64,000 bases of DNA, from assembly GCF_019037185.1 (NCBI RefSeq), contig NZ_JAHHXM010000003.1, forward strand, positions 62,001 to 126,000, given 5' to 3'. Source of the stretch: Oceanobacillus caeni. Its GTDB lineage: Bacteria > Bacillota > Bacilli > Bacillales > Amphibacillaceae. How positions within the stretch are numbered: the first letter of the stretch is position 1; each line of letters opens with the position of its first letter. Position numbers and translations under genes: made by a program. Positions 1 to 8,331 of this stretch are shown here, in pieces. Under the pieces are notes generated by a model. It was not told the DNA's origin. It was given only the letters and a program-made list of their open reading frames with translations, and did not search any database.

Positions 1-487
1 CCATATAATTATGTAAAGATGAATAGTTTGGCATCATTCCGAATACATAGTCGATGATATCATTATGTAAAACAAATATTGCTGCTACTGCGATATGCTT
101 TAACTTTATTGTATAAAATGGCGCATATAGCAATCCCTGAATGGCCATACCTAAATGGGAGATAATTAACATATAACCTGTCCAATGTAAATAACCCTCT
201 ATTACTAGGGTGAAAATATTCATCACTACTGCCCAAATGCCATATTTGAATAAAGTTGTAATTGCTAAAGCCTCAATATAGGGTAAATGTTTATGGAAGA
301 TAAAAGCAATTAAAAAAATGGTGAAAAATAAACTAGCTGTTGGACTATCTGGAACAAATGGTAAGAAAATTGGTGGGGTGATTGCTAATTGATCTTTGTA
401 CCAATAGTACCCATAAATAGTCCCTAATAAGTTTACGAAAAATAATCCAATTAGAAAACGTTTGTCAAGTAATATCATTTTTAACAT
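1..487 (-). CDS. ypjA: DUF1405 membrane protein, YpjA-like (3' end outside window)
   Basis: The reading frame opens at the ATG ending at 487 and runs off the left edge, giving about 162 residues. It is very hydrophobic, with several predicted membrane segments, and carries motifs typical of the DUF1405 family, such as a GYYWY stretch near residue 26 and FVPDSPTASLF near residue 44. In B. subtilis ypjA sits directly downstream of qcrC, exactly as here. An AAAGGA ribosome site lies 11 bases upstream of the start. Function is not known for the family. The terminator and repeat between it and qcrC suggest a separate transcript. Confidence 0.85.
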   Translation of the reverse strand, partial: MLKMILLDKRFLIGLFFVNLLGTIYGYYWYKDQLAITPPIFLPFVPDSPTASLFFTIFLIAFIFHKHLPYIEALAITTLFKYGIWAVVMNIFTLVIEGYLHWTGYMLIISHLGMAIQGLLYAPFYTIKLKHIAVAAIFVLHNDIIDYVFGMMPNYSSLHNYM

Positions 488-544
488 TTTCTCATCATTC
501 CTTTATTGATAAAGTGTTACTTTACTAAGTCCTATCGTTATGTT

Positions 545-632
545 TAGAAAACGTGGCATTCGCTATTACAGTTTAGTGATTGCATTAGTTGCACCTATAC
601 AGAGAGAAAGTTTCACACGTTCCTATTTACTA
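545..632 (+). repeat. Dispersed repeat family A, copy 1
   Basis: This intergenic copy begins with TAGAAAACGTGGCATTCGC, continues through TTAGTTGCAC and TATACAG, and ends in AT-rich DNA. The same order of words recurs at 12027, 15256, 24676, and inverted at 33801 and 37529. Here the first hairpin (GGCATTCGC with its complement) is degraded. It lies between the ypjA start and the qcrC terminator. Confidence 0.7.
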
Positions 633-635
633 AAT

Positions 636-670
636 AAGAAGCACCTTCCTACTCAGTGAAGGTGCTTCTT
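636..670 (-). terminator. Terminator of qcrABC
   Basis: A 13-bp perfect stem (AAGAAGCACCTTC and its complement) with a 9-base loop lies just past the qcrC stop. The T-rich stretch downstream on the minus strand is weak (ATTTAG), so termination efficiency is uncertain. Confidence 0.75.
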
Positions 671-683
671 ATTTATCGTTTAA

Positions 684-1460
684 TTATTCAGCTGATTCGT
701 TAACTGTAACAATGAAATCGGCTAATTGTTCTAACTCTTCATCTGAACCAGTAAATATTCCTGCAGGCATTGATCCAGTACCATTAACTGCGATATCGGC
801 AATTTCCTCTGCAGAATGTTCAGTACCAACTAGAGTCGGTGCTGCTGGTCCACCTTCTAATTCGCCACCATGACAAGTCATACAGCTGTTTTCATAAACA
901 GCATACCCAGGATGATCCGTGTCAATTGTGACAGAAGATTGAGGAACTGGTTTATTTGCTTCAGCTCTTGCTTCCCAATCTACGTGAGAAGCAGATGTGT
1001 ATGTTAACCAAATAGTTCCTATCAATGCTAGTATCATCATTCCCACTGCAATAGGACGTTGATGCGGCCTGCGTCCCGGCCCATTGTCCAAAAATGGAGC
1101 AAGTAATAATGACCCAAAAACAATACCAGGAATTCCAAGAATACCTAATAATACCCAATCTCCACTAGCAAATTCATATTTTAAAAGTTCATATAAGAAT
1201 AAGAAATACCAGTCTGGTAGCGGTATGTATGCAGCGTCAGTTGGATCTGCCATTCCTTCTAATGGTGATGGATGTGCTAATGTTAAACAAAGAAATCCTA
1301 CTAAGAATACTGCACCTACTAACCATTCTTTTAATAAAAAGTTGGGCCAAAATGCTTCGGTTCTACCAGGATATTCAGAATAATCTTTTGGTATCTGCGA
1401 TGTTTTTTCCGAGGAGATACGAGAGTCTCCAACAAATTTCATACCTTTACCCCTATGCAT
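684..1460 (-). CDS. qcrC: Menaquinol:cytochrome c reductase, cytochrome c subunit
   Basis: This 258-residue protein is the b/c fusion subunit of the Gram-positive bc complex, carrying electrons from menaquinol towards cytochrome c. Residues 1-160 correspond to the subunit IV-like part with about three membrane helices, including the HPSPLE and PLPDWYFLFLY motifs. The C-terminal part is an outward-facing cytochrome c domain with heme motif C193-MT-C196-H197 and the likely axial Met231. The start MHRGKGMKFVGD matches the family. It is last in qcrA-qcrB-qcrC, 16 bases after qcrB, and is followed by a hairpin terminator. Heme attachment would depend on the res genes at 38-44 kb. Confidence 0.97.
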   Translation of the reverse strand: MHRGKGMKFVGDSRISSEKTSQIPKDYSEYPGRTEAFWPNFLLKEWLVGAVFLVGFLCLTLAHPSPLEGMADPTDAAYIPLPDWYFLFLYELLKYEFASGDWVLLGILGIPGIVFGSLLLAPFLDNGPGRRPHQRPIAVGMMILALIGTIWLTYTSASHVDWEARAEANKPVPQSSVTIDTDHPGYAVYENSCMTCHGGELEGGPAAPTLVGTEHSAEEIADIAVNGTGSMPAGIFTGSDEELEQLADFIVTVNESAE

Positions 1461-1476
1461 GCTTTTCCCCTCCTTT

Positions 1477-2151
1477 TTATAGTGGTCCAGAAATACCTTG
1501 TCTACGGATTAAGATAAAGTGTGCAGCCAGAAGTCCGAATAATGCTGCTGGCAAGAAAAATACATGGATAGCAAAGAATCGAGTTAATGTCTGTGCCCCA
1601 ACAATAGATGCATCCCCTGCTAACAATGTTTTTAATTGTGTCCCGATTAATGGAACTTGTTCAGCAATTTCTAAACCTACTTGAGTTGCAAAATATGCTT
1701 TGTTATCCCATGGTAATAGGTATCCAGTAAATCCTAGGCCTAACATAACAAAGAATATTAAAACCCCAACAATCCAGTTTAATTCACGAGGTTTCTTATA
1801 CGCACCTTGGAAAAACACTCGCAACGTATGTAATAGTAACATTACAATAACAACACTTGCGCCCCAATGGTGCATTCCACGAACAATTTGGCCATGTGCT
1901 ACCTCTGTCTGTAAGTAGTATACAGATTTCCAAGCGTTTTCAATATCCGGAACATAATACATCGTTAAAAACATTCCAGATAGGATTTGAATAACGACTA
2001 CAAAAAATGTCAATCCGCCAAAACAATAAACAAATGCTGAAAAATGATGCGCTGGATTAACATGTTCAGGTACTTCGTGGTCAGCAATATCACGCCAAAT
2101 AGGCGTAATATCTATACGTTCATCGATCCAATCATACATTTTTTGAAGCAT
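1477..2151 (-). CDS. qcrB: Menaquinol:cytochrome c reductase, cytochrome b subunit
   Basis: This 224-residue b6-type cytochrome b has four predicted membrane helices and holds the hemes of the quinol-oxidising complex. Visible ligands are His95 (in the HH pair 94-95), His108, His196 and His211. Cys43, in the VYCFGG motif, corresponds to the cysteine that binds the extra covalent heme in b6-type and Bacillus proteins. It lies 6 bases after qcrA and 16 before qcrC, so the three are one operon. Length and motifs are those of intact family members. Confidence 0.97.
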   Translation of the reverse strand: MLQKMYDWIDERIDITPIWRDIADHEVPEHVNPAHHFSAFVYCFGGLTFFVVVIQILSGMFLTMYYVPDIENAWKSVYYLQTEVAHGQIVRGMHHWGASVVIVMLLLHTLRVFFQGAYKKPRELNWIVGVLIFFVMLGLGFTGYLLPWDNKAYFATQVGLEIAEQVPLIGTQLKTLLAGDASIVGAQTLTRFFAIHVFFLPAALFGLLAAHFILIRRQGISGPL

Positions 2152-2157
2152 AAACCA

Positions 2158-2670
2158 TTACGCCCCCTTTCTTGATATTGTGTTACCTAAAAATAAAATC
2201 CCATCTCTTATTTCTTGCTCATAAATAGCTAATGGTGCAGTTGGTGGTGTACCAGGTATGTTTGTCCCATCTTTTTCATATCGACCATCATGACATGGGC
2301 AATAGAATTGGTTTGGATATTGTTCACTACCTTCCCAAGAAACAACACAACCGAGATGAGTACAAATCGGGGATAAAGCCACTATATCTCCATTATCGTC
2401 TTTATATACCCACGCAGAACGACTAGGCTCAGATTCATACCAACCATCTACCTGTGTAATTGTCCAATCCACACGTTGTGGTTCGCTTGTAATGTCGTCA
2501 ACAGATATACCGACATTGACTAAGTCACCAGAAGTAGATTCCTTCAGCACAGGATCGATTGCCATTCGAAGCGGAGATACCAATAAACCTGCTGCCATAA
2601 ACCCCCCTACACCTGTAAGCGTATAATTTAGAAACTGTCTTCGGGATACTTGTTGTTTTTTGTCACTCAC
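2158..2670 (-). CDS. qcrA: Menaquinol:cytochrome c reductase, Rieske iron-sulfur subunit
   Basis: This 170-residue Rieske protein accepts the first electron from menaquinol. The 2Fe-2S ligands are plain: C103-T-H105-LG-C108 and C124-P-C126-H127. The N terminus has twin arginines (R10-R11) before a hydrophobic anchor at about 17-33, consistent with Tat-dependent membrane insertion. Translation starts at GTG (2668-2670) behind an AGAGGGGGGA ribosome site. It is the first gene of qcrABC, and a good sigma-A-type promoter lies about 70 bases upstream. Confidence 0.97.
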   Translation of the reverse strand: MSDKKQQVSRRQFLNYTLTGVGGFMAAGLLVSPLRMAIDPVLKESTSGDLVNVGISVDDITSEPQRVDWTITQVDGWYESEPSRSAWVYKDDNGDIVALSPICTHLGCVVSWEGSEQYPNQFYCPCHDGRYEKDGTNIPGTPPTAPLAIYEQEIRDGILFLGNTISRKGA

Positions 2671-2736
2671 GAATTTCCCCCCTCTTTTCCATTATCACAG
2701 ACTAAATTTAATAAACAGATTACTAGGACAATACCA

Positions 2737-2765
2737 ATGATAGCGCAATCTAATTATTCGGTCAA
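2737..2765 (-). promoter_or_regulatory. Probable sigma-A promoter of qcrABC
   Basis: Read on the minus strand, TTGACC (2760-2765) and TATCAT (2737-2742) are separated by exactly 17 bases, upstream of the qcrA GTG start. The rest of the 323-base gap between qcrA and ypiF is the repeat at 2841-2990. I do not see a clear additional operator. Confidence 0.6.
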
Positions 2766-2840
2766 TAAATAACCTAAAGTTATTACTTAATTTGTACTGA
2801 AAAGAACCTATTTTCAGGAATTTGCAATTTTTTTATTAGA

Positions 2841-2990
2841 GATAGTTCAAGAAAGGCGGTAAAAATGATACTTCGAATTTCTTACAAAAACTCTCATACT
2901 CCTATGTAGGGCAGCGTTGCAATGACGAATAATTGGAGTCCAAAGATGTTGTGTTTTTACCGACTCGATCCTTTTTGAACACACACTATT
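2841..2990 (+). repeat. Dispersed repeat family C, copy 1
   Basis: The copy is bounded by a left end GATAGTTCAAGAAAGGCGG and a right end CCTTTTTGAACACACACTA. These ends are roughly inverted (TTCAA-AAAG versus CTTTTTGAA). The interior contains CCTATGTAGG and GCAGCGT-like words shared with the copy at 49780. It separates ypiF from qcrA and has no coding potential. Confidence 0.75.
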
Positions 2991-2993
2991 CAT

Positions 2994-3455
2994 TTACCAA
3001 TACGAACGAATTAGTTCACTTATTTCTGAAACCTGCCCACGAACCATTTGTTGTACTTCCTTAGATATTAAGTCTGAAGTCGGAAACCCTGGTAACCATA
3101 TTAAAGTACCCTCTAAATCTTTTTCAACTTTTTTCCATTGCGAATCAAATGTAATGAAAAATATATGTTTAAAGGGCTGTTCCTGGACATTCGCCACCCA
3201 TAAATTCAAGCGGTCTTTTTCCAGTTCTAAATCACTTGCTTTTATATAGTGATAATTAGGAGTTAATAAAAGCCTACCTGAGAGTTCCTTTTCCATTTCT
3301 GTTAGAAAAAGAGCAAGAGCCTCATTTTGAAATGAATCTTTTGATAGTTCTTGATCCTTAGCCATTTGAAATGGAATTAATGGGATGATTACCGTATCTA
3401 TGTATTCTTTTGCTTCAACATATTGCTCCATGTCATTCTTTCTCCATTTCACCAT
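2994..3455 (-). CDS. ypiF: YpiF family protein (DUF2487)
   Basis: This 153-residue cytosolic protein occupies the ypiF position between qcrA and ypiB and resembles the DUF2487 family throughout. No catalytic motif is visible and the function is unknown. I chose the ATG ending at 3455 because AAAGGAGG lies just upstream; the frame stays open for eight more codons without a better ribosome site. The start begins MVKWRKNDMEQYVEAKEY. The gene is separated from ypiB by a terminator, so it may be transcribed alone. The left side is bounded by a family C repeat. Confidence 0.85.
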   Translation of the reverse strand: MVKWRKNDMEQYVEAKEYIDTVIIPLIPFQMAKDQELSKDSFQNEALALFLTEMEKELSGRLLLTPNYHYIKASDLELEKDRLNLWVANVQEQPFKHIFFITFDSQWKKVEKDLEGTLIWLPGFPTSDLISKEVQQMVRGQVSEISELIRSYW

Positions 3456-3522
3456 ACATCCTCCTTTCTGAACACGCATCTATTTGAAATTTCAATATAC
3501 ATCTTATCTTAAAACAAAAAAA

Positions 3523-3557
3523 AATCAACCTTATTGCTTTTGCAATCTGGGTTGATT
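3523..3557 (-). terminator. Terminator overlapping the ypiB stop
   Basis: AATCAACC and GGTTGATT form an outer stem and ATTGC/GCAAT an inner stem. On the minus strand a run of nine T follows. The ypiB stop codon (3531-3533) lies inside the hairpin. Confidence 0.8.
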
Positions 3558-4103
3558 AAACATTTTCTCTAATTCATTTAATTCCTTCGATAGTTTAATA
3601 AACTTCTCTTGATCCAATTCATCTAGAGCATTATCAATTTCTTGTTGAAGTATTTTCTTTTTATAATTAAAAACGGTTTTATCTAATAACTTTTTAGCCA
3701 ATAATCTATCTTTTTTTGTAACAAAATAATCATCTGGTACGAATGGATTCTCTTCTATGACAGAAGCATAGTAAGCATGCTGATGGGACTTACTAAAGTT
3801 TAGTTGAATATATAAATCCTCGTCTTGATTCATACGAATATCATGAAATGACTTTTCAGCATCTGTCGTAACTATGTGATCTTTATAAAATCGAAAAGGA
3901 ACCTCAGAAGAACATTGACTCGTTATCACTATACCTCTAGGACAAAACTTTACATCTCTAACAAAATGCACTTTGTTTAAGACTTGTTGATGGTTAAGAA
4001 TATAATTCAATATCCAAACGCTCTCTCTTTTCTTTAATTGATAATTTTTTAAAAACCACTGAATAAAACTTTTTTTGTCTTGGCGAGAGATAGGAGTATT
4101 CAT
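3531..4103 (-). CDS. ypiB: YpiB/ReoY family protein (UPF0302 plus IDEAL domain)
   Basis: This 190-residue protein has an N-terminal UPF0302 domain (about 5-115) and a C-terminal IDEAL-type segment (about 143-182, LQQEIDNALDELDQEKF). The Listeria homologue ReoY takes part in regulated ClpCP degradation of MurA, the first committed enzyme of peptidoglycan synthesis; a similar role here is inference from homology. It lies 21 bases downstream of ypiA and is probably cotranscribed with it. A ribosome site AGGAGG precedes the ATG. Length is normal for the family. Confidence 0.88.
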   Translation of the reverse strand: MNTPISRQDKKSFIQWFLKNYQLKKRESVWILNYILNHQQVLNKVHFVRDVKFCPRGIVITSQCSSEVPFRFYKDHIVTTDAEKSFHDIRMNQDEDLYIQLNFSKSHQHAYYASVIEENPFVPDDYFVTKKDRLLAKKLLDKTVFNYKKKILQQEIDNALDELDQEKFIKLSKELNELEKMFNQPRLQKQ

Positions 4104-4124
4104 TTAGTTCCCTCCTTTAATCCA

Positions 4125-5399
4125 TTATATATCGTCTTCACTTGTTTGTTTCAAACGATAAAGAAATTCTTCCATTTCAGCATCTAAAGGTACGATGGAA
4201 AGGTATGATTTTAATACTGGTATTGCTTGTTCTATCCTCCCTTCTTCCGTTAGAAAATAGCCATATTCTTTCAAGAAGTCACTATCTTGATTTAAACCAT
4301 TATATGCTTCATTATAGTGTTTTAATGCATTATCAAATGATTCTATTTCATTATTTGCTCGGGCTAATTCCCAGTCATACAAGGAATCCACTGCTCCAGT
4401 TCTTTTTATTTCATTAAGCAAATCAATAATTTTCTCATGTTCATCCAAGTTTTTGTAATGATCCACCAAGGATAATACGGCTTGTTTATAATCTGGATCT
4501 AACGCAATTGCCTCTCTTAAATATGTTTCCACTTCTTTTGTATTATTTAGTTTATTGGCAACCATTGCTGTTATAAAAAATAATTCTTTATTAAATTCAT
4601 CAAATTGCAGACCTTTTTGGGCCGTATGAACTGCTTCATCTAATCTCCCCTCATCTTCATACGCCTGTGCTAAATGTTGGTATACTGTGTGATAATACGG
4701 ATCAAGCTCAACGACTTTTTCCCAAGCCTTTATAGCAATATCCACTCTGTCTGCTTGATATGCAATAATTCCATAACGATAAAGATAATCAGGATCTTTT
4801 TGATCATTGTCCTGATAGTAGGTTAAAGCTTTTTCGTATTCGCCAATCGCCGCATTTGCTTCTCCCAATCGGCTTAAAAGAGAAATGTTTCCCACTTCCT
4901 CCACTTTTACTTTTTCGTAGTATAAAATCGCCTTTTTATACTCTCCGATTGAAAAGTATAATTCCCCTAATGCAAAGTCAATAATTTCCTCGTTAGGTTC
5001 TAATTGTTTTGCTTTTAATAACTTCTGCTCAGCTACCTCAAATAACCCTTGTGCTTGATATAAATCTGCTAATTGGATTAGAGCTTGGGTATAAGCAGTA
5101 TCCCCTTCGTTGACTTGATTCAGTAACTCCATAGCTTGTTCGTCTTCTTCTATTTCAATATAAATCTCTGCAAGTGTAATTAATATTTCACTTTCGGTAG
5201 GATATTTTTGCAGTAATTTATGTAAAATCGTGCTCGCTTCTTGTAAAAAACCTATTTGCATATACATTTGTGCAATCGTAAATTTTTCGTCATCACTTGC
5301 TTTTGACTCATACTGTTTTAATAATTGTATTGCTTTTTCGGCTTGATTATTCTCCAATAATTGATATGCTTCAAGTATGGTGTCCATTTGTACACTCAT
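4125..5399 (-). CDS. ypiA: TPR-repeat protein YpiA
   Basis: The 424-residue protein is built almost wholly of tetratricopeptide repeats. About ten helix pairs are visible with typical spacing, for example ALIQLADLYQAQGLFEVAEQ near 105 and VYQHLAQAYEDEGRLDEAVH near 240. It has no signal peptide or membrane segment, so it is probably a cytosolic scaffold. It sits in the conserved place between aroA and ypiB and most likely works with YpiB. No enzymatic motif is present. Confidence 0.9.
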   Translation of the reverse strand: MSVQMDTILEAYQLLENNQAEKAIQLLKQYESKASDDEKFTIAQMYMQIGFLQEASTILHKLLQKYPTESEILITLAEIYIEIEEDEQAMELLNQVNEGDTAYTQALIQLADLYQAQGLFEVAEQKLLKAKQLEPNEEIIDFALGELYFSIGEYKKAILYYEKVKVEEVGNISLLSRLGEANAAIGEYEKALTYYQDNDQKDPDYLYRYGIIAYQADRVDIAIKAWEKVVELDPYYHTVYQHLAQAYEDEGRLDEAVHTAQKGLQFDEFNKELFFITAMVANKLNNTKEVETYLREAIALDPDYKQAVLSLVDHYKNLDEHEKIIDLLNEIKRTGAVDSLYDWELARANNEIESFDNALKHYNEAYNGLNQDSDFLKEYGYFLTEEGRIEQAIPVLKSYLSIVPLDAEMEEFLYRLKQTSEDDI

Positions 5400-5516
5400 C
5401 CTTTCATTTGATTAAGTAAAACTTATAAGACGATCTATAGGTATATTATATTTTAATTAACACGCTTTGTCTCAGCTAGATTCTAACATAATATGAAAAT
5501 TTTATTCTAAAAGGAA

Positions 5517-5544
5517 AAAGAGCCTACAAAAAGGTAAGCTCTTT
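5517..5544 (-). terminator. Terminator of the aro operon
   Basis: AAAGAGC pairs with GCTCTTT with one mismatch before a three-pair inner stem. T-rich sequence follows on the minus strand. It lies between the aroA stop and ypiA. Confidence 0.7.
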
Positions 5545-5551
5545 TTTAATT

Positions 5552-6838
5552 CTATATTAAGGAATTCAAATGATCAAAGAAACTTGGGTATGAGATAGAT
5601 ATGGATGATGCATCATCTATTGTAACATGATCGTTTGCAACTAGTGAAGCGATTGCGCTCATCATAGCTATTCTATGGTCGTGATATGATAATACTTTTC
5701 CACCTTTTAATGGGGTTTTTCCTTTGATAATTATACCGTCTTCTGTTCCTTGAATGTTTGCGCCTAAAGTAGATAAAACATCAACTACTGCCGCAATTCT
5801 GTCTGTTTCCTTTACCCTTAATTCTTCCGCATCTTTAATGACTGTCTCCCCATTAGCTTGTGAAGCTAATAAGGCAATAATTGGAATCTCATCAATTAAT
5901 CTAGGAATAATCTCCCCGTCAATCGTTATTCCATTAAGTTCTGAATGGCGGATTGTAATATCCCCAATCCATTCCCCACTAACGAATCGTTTATTTTTAA
6001 TTTCAAGGTCTGCGCCCATTTTTAATAAAACATCAATAATCCCTGTTCTAGTTTCATTCAATCCTACATTTTTTAAGGTAATTTCGCTGCCTGGAACAAT
6101 GGCACCTGCTACAAGGAAAAAAGCTGCAGATGAAATATCGCCTGGCACTTGTACATCTGAAGCAATTAGTTCGTTATTACTCGTTACCGTTGTAGATAAA
6201 CCATTTCTAGTAATATCTGCTCCAAATGCTTCGAGCATATTTTCTGTATGATCTCTCGTTCCAATTTTTTCAATTACTTTCGTTTTACCCTCTGCGAATA
6301 AACCTGCTAATAATACAGCGGATTTTACTTGTGCGCTTTTTACAGGTAATGTATATTCGATTCCTCTAAGCTTTTTTCCCCGAATAGAAAGTGGTAAAAG
6401 CTTACCATCATTTCTTCCATCAATCGTTGCATCCATTTCGCGAAGTGGGTTTACAACCCGATCCATTGGGCGCTTTGTAAGAGACTCGTCTCCATAAATG
6501 GTAGTAAATAGGTTTAATCCTGATAGTATTCCAAGCATTAATCTTGTTGTTGTCCCTGAATTACCAAAATATAAAGGCTCTTTTGGTTCCTCTAACGCAG
6601 AAAAGCCTTTACCATGAATCGTAACAGTGGATCCCTCTTGCGTAATCGGAACACCCATAGATTGAAAAGCATGAATCGTACGCAAACAATCTTCGCCATC
6701 TAAAAAGTTAGTGATTTTAGTTACACCATTGGCTAAGGAACCTAAAATAATCGCACGATGTGAAATGGACTTGTCACCAGGTACTTTTATCTCTCCAGAT
6801 AAAGAATGATTACAAGGTGCTAGTGTTACTTCTACCAT
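5552..6838 (-). CDS. aroA: 3-phosphoshikimate 1-carboxyvinyltransferase (EPSP synthase)
   Basis: This enzyme joins shikimate 3-phosphate and phosphoenolpyruvate, the penultimate step to chorismate. Diagnostic motifs are PGDKSISHR near the start, GNSGTTTRLMLG near 95, and RVKETDRI and DHRIAMM towards the end. The B. subtilis name is aroE. The frame also has a GTG at 6850, but GGGAA sits directly against it, so I prefer the ATG ending at 6838 (428 residues), although its spacing is long. It is last in aroC-aroB-aroH-tyrA-aroA, only 20 bases past the tyrA stop. Confidence 0.95.
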   Translation of the reverse strand: MVEVTLAPCNHSLSGEIKVPGDKSISHRAIILGSLANGVTKITNFLDGEDCLRTIHAFQSMGVPITQEGSTVTIHGKGFSALEEPKEPLYFGNSGTTTRLMLGILSGLNLFTTIYGDESLTKRPMDRVVNPLREMDATIDGRNDGKLLPLSIRGKKLRGIEYTLPVKSAQVKSAVLLAGLFAEGKTKVIEKIGTRDHTENMLEAFGADITRNGLSTTVTSNNELIASDVQVPGDISSAAFFLVAGAIVPGSEITLKNVGLNETRTGIIDVLLKMGADLEIKNKRFVSGEWIGDITIRHSELNGITIDGEIIPRLIDEIPIIALLASQANGETVIKDAEELRVKETDRIAAVVDVLSTLGANIQGTEDGIIIKGKTPLKGGKVLSYHDHRIAMMSAIASLVANDHVTIDDASSISISYPSFFDHLNSLI

Positions 6839-6859
6839 GTTTCTTTTCACTTCCCTTAC

Positions 6860-7960
6860 TTATTCTTGAATCGTTGCTTCGTATCCATGATTCGCTAAAA
6901 TATTTAGGCTATTTTGTTGTGTTTCTTTTGTATAGAAGCTTAAACGTAATGCTCCAGTTATACCTTCCCTAATCTCTAAAATTTCAATGTTTTTAATACT
7001 TATCTTCATATTTGCTAACAGTAATACTATTGATGCAATAGCACCTGGTTTATCGGCAATATCAACATAAATATCATAAAAACCTGGAATCGCTCCCTTA
7101 TCCTTAACAGGCAATCCATCTCGATAATTTTTGGCATTCGTTAAATATGTAATCATTTCTTGTTTTTCATTATTTTCAACAAGAGATTTTATATCTGTCA
7201 TCTCTTGTATCCAGCCTTCTAATAATTTTAAAAGCTTCTTGCGATTATGATAAAAAATATCCTGCCATAACTCTGGATTACTGGAAGCAATCCTAGTAAT
7301 ATCACGGAATCCCCCCGCTGCAAGATTCGGTAAAAAAGAGTGAGTTTCTTGCCATTTTCTTGCTTGATGAACGAGTGATGAAGCAATTAAATGTGGAAAA
7401 TGAGAGACAACCCCAGTCATTTCGTCATGTTCGTCTGAATTAAGTACAACAAATTGACATTTTGTTTGTTTTAAAATTTCTTTCAGAGTCTTTACATGTG
7501 CTTCTTTACTGCGTATAGATGGAGTAAGAACATAAATTGCGTTTTCAAACAAATGTTCCTTCGCTGCTTCCACCCCTTTTTTATGAGAACCGGCCATAGG
7601 ATGCCCACCTATAAATACAACCTTCTCATTTTGTATTTGTTTCGCAGACTCTATGATAGATCCCTTAACGGATGATGTATCAGTCACAATTACTTCTTTC
7701 GTTAAAGAAATTGTATCTAGTTCCTTTAGTAATCTAATAGTTTCTGATATAGGAGCGGCAAGGATAATAATATCTGCATGTTGGGCTGCTTCACTGAAAT
7801 TTGTACTAGCCTCATGAATCATTCCATTATGTAATGCAAATTCTAAGCTATCCTCTTTTACATCAAATCCTATAACATGATTTTCGTTTGTTTTTGATAT
7901 ATTGATTGCAAGAGAGCCTCCAATTAGACCTAATCCCGCAATTAAAATTGTTTGATTCAA
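6860..7960 (-). CDS. tyrA: Prephenate dehydrogenase with C-terminal ACT domain
   Basis: The 366-residue enzyme oxidises and decarboxylates prephenate to 4-hydroxyphenylpyruvate in tyrosine synthesis. A Rossmann motif GLGLIGGS lies at 9-16, the catalytic-domain signature GGHPMAGSHKKG near 120, and an ACT regulatory domain occupies about 295-366 (YDIYVDIADKPGAIA). It starts 2 bases after the aroH stop. In B. subtilis the trp genes and hisC lie between aroH and tyrA; here they are directly adjacent. Confidence 0.95.
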   Translation of the reverse strand: MNQTILIAGLGLIGGSLAINISKTNENHVIGFDVKEDSLEFALHNGMIHEASTNFSEAAQHADIIILAAPISETIRLLKELDTISLTKEVIVTDTSSVKGSIIESAKQIQNEKVVFIGGHPMAGSHKKGVEAAKEHLFENAIYVLTPSIRSKEAHVKTLKEILKQTKCQFVVLNSDEHDEMTGVVSHFPHLIASSLVHQARKWQETHSFLPNLAAGGFRDITRIASSNPELWQDIFYHNRKKLLKLLEGWIQEMTDIKSLVENNEKQEMITYLTNAKNYRDGLPVKDKGAIPGFYDIYVDIADKPGAIASIVLLLANMKISIKNIEILEIREGITGALRLSFYTKETQQNSLNILANHGYEATIQE

Positions 7961-7962
7961 AC

Positions 7963-8331
7963 TTATTCACCCTTAATTAAATCTGGTCTTAGTTTTACTG
8001 CTTCATTATGATAAATATGATGGATTTCTTCCTGCGGTGTCGTTGTATTGGTTACCATCATGATCCGAATGCATCTTTCAAGACTGTTAGGTACATCGAT
8101 TTCTGCCATACACATGACCGGAACATATTTCCACCCTTCAATAGTCCTTAATACTTTTGCGGGGAAAGTAGCCGTTAAATCTTTAGTGACAGAAATAAAC
8201 ACATGGGATACATCATGTGCTTGTACCCTATTTTCCTCTATCATTTCTTCTAGTAAGTTTTTTGTGACATCTAAAATTTCCTTTTCATCATTAGCAAGCG
8301 CTGTAGTTGCCCCACGTATCCCCCGCGTCAT
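7963..8331 (-). CDS. aroH: Chorismate mutase, AroH type
   Basis: This 122-residue protein is the monofunctional AroH-fold chorismate mutase, which converts chorismate to prephenate. The start TRGIRGATTALAN is the family signature, with the arginine of the GIRGATT motif contributing to the active site, and FISVTKDLTATFPA follows. Its ATG overlaps the aroB stop as ATGA, which points to translational coupling. It directly precedes tyrA, so the two enzymes act in sequence. Confidence 0.96.
   Translation of the reverse strand: MTRGIRGATTALANDEKEILDVTKNLLEEMIEENRVQAHDVSHVFISVTKDLTATFPAKVLRTIEGWKYVPVMCMAEIDVPNSLERCIRIMMVTNTTTPQEEIHHIYHNEAVKLRPDLIKGE

Noticed and set aside
1229-1684. Long plus-strand frame opposite qcrC and qcrB
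   Set aside because: It is antisense to two clearly conserved genes with intact motifs; its product resembles nothing I recognise.
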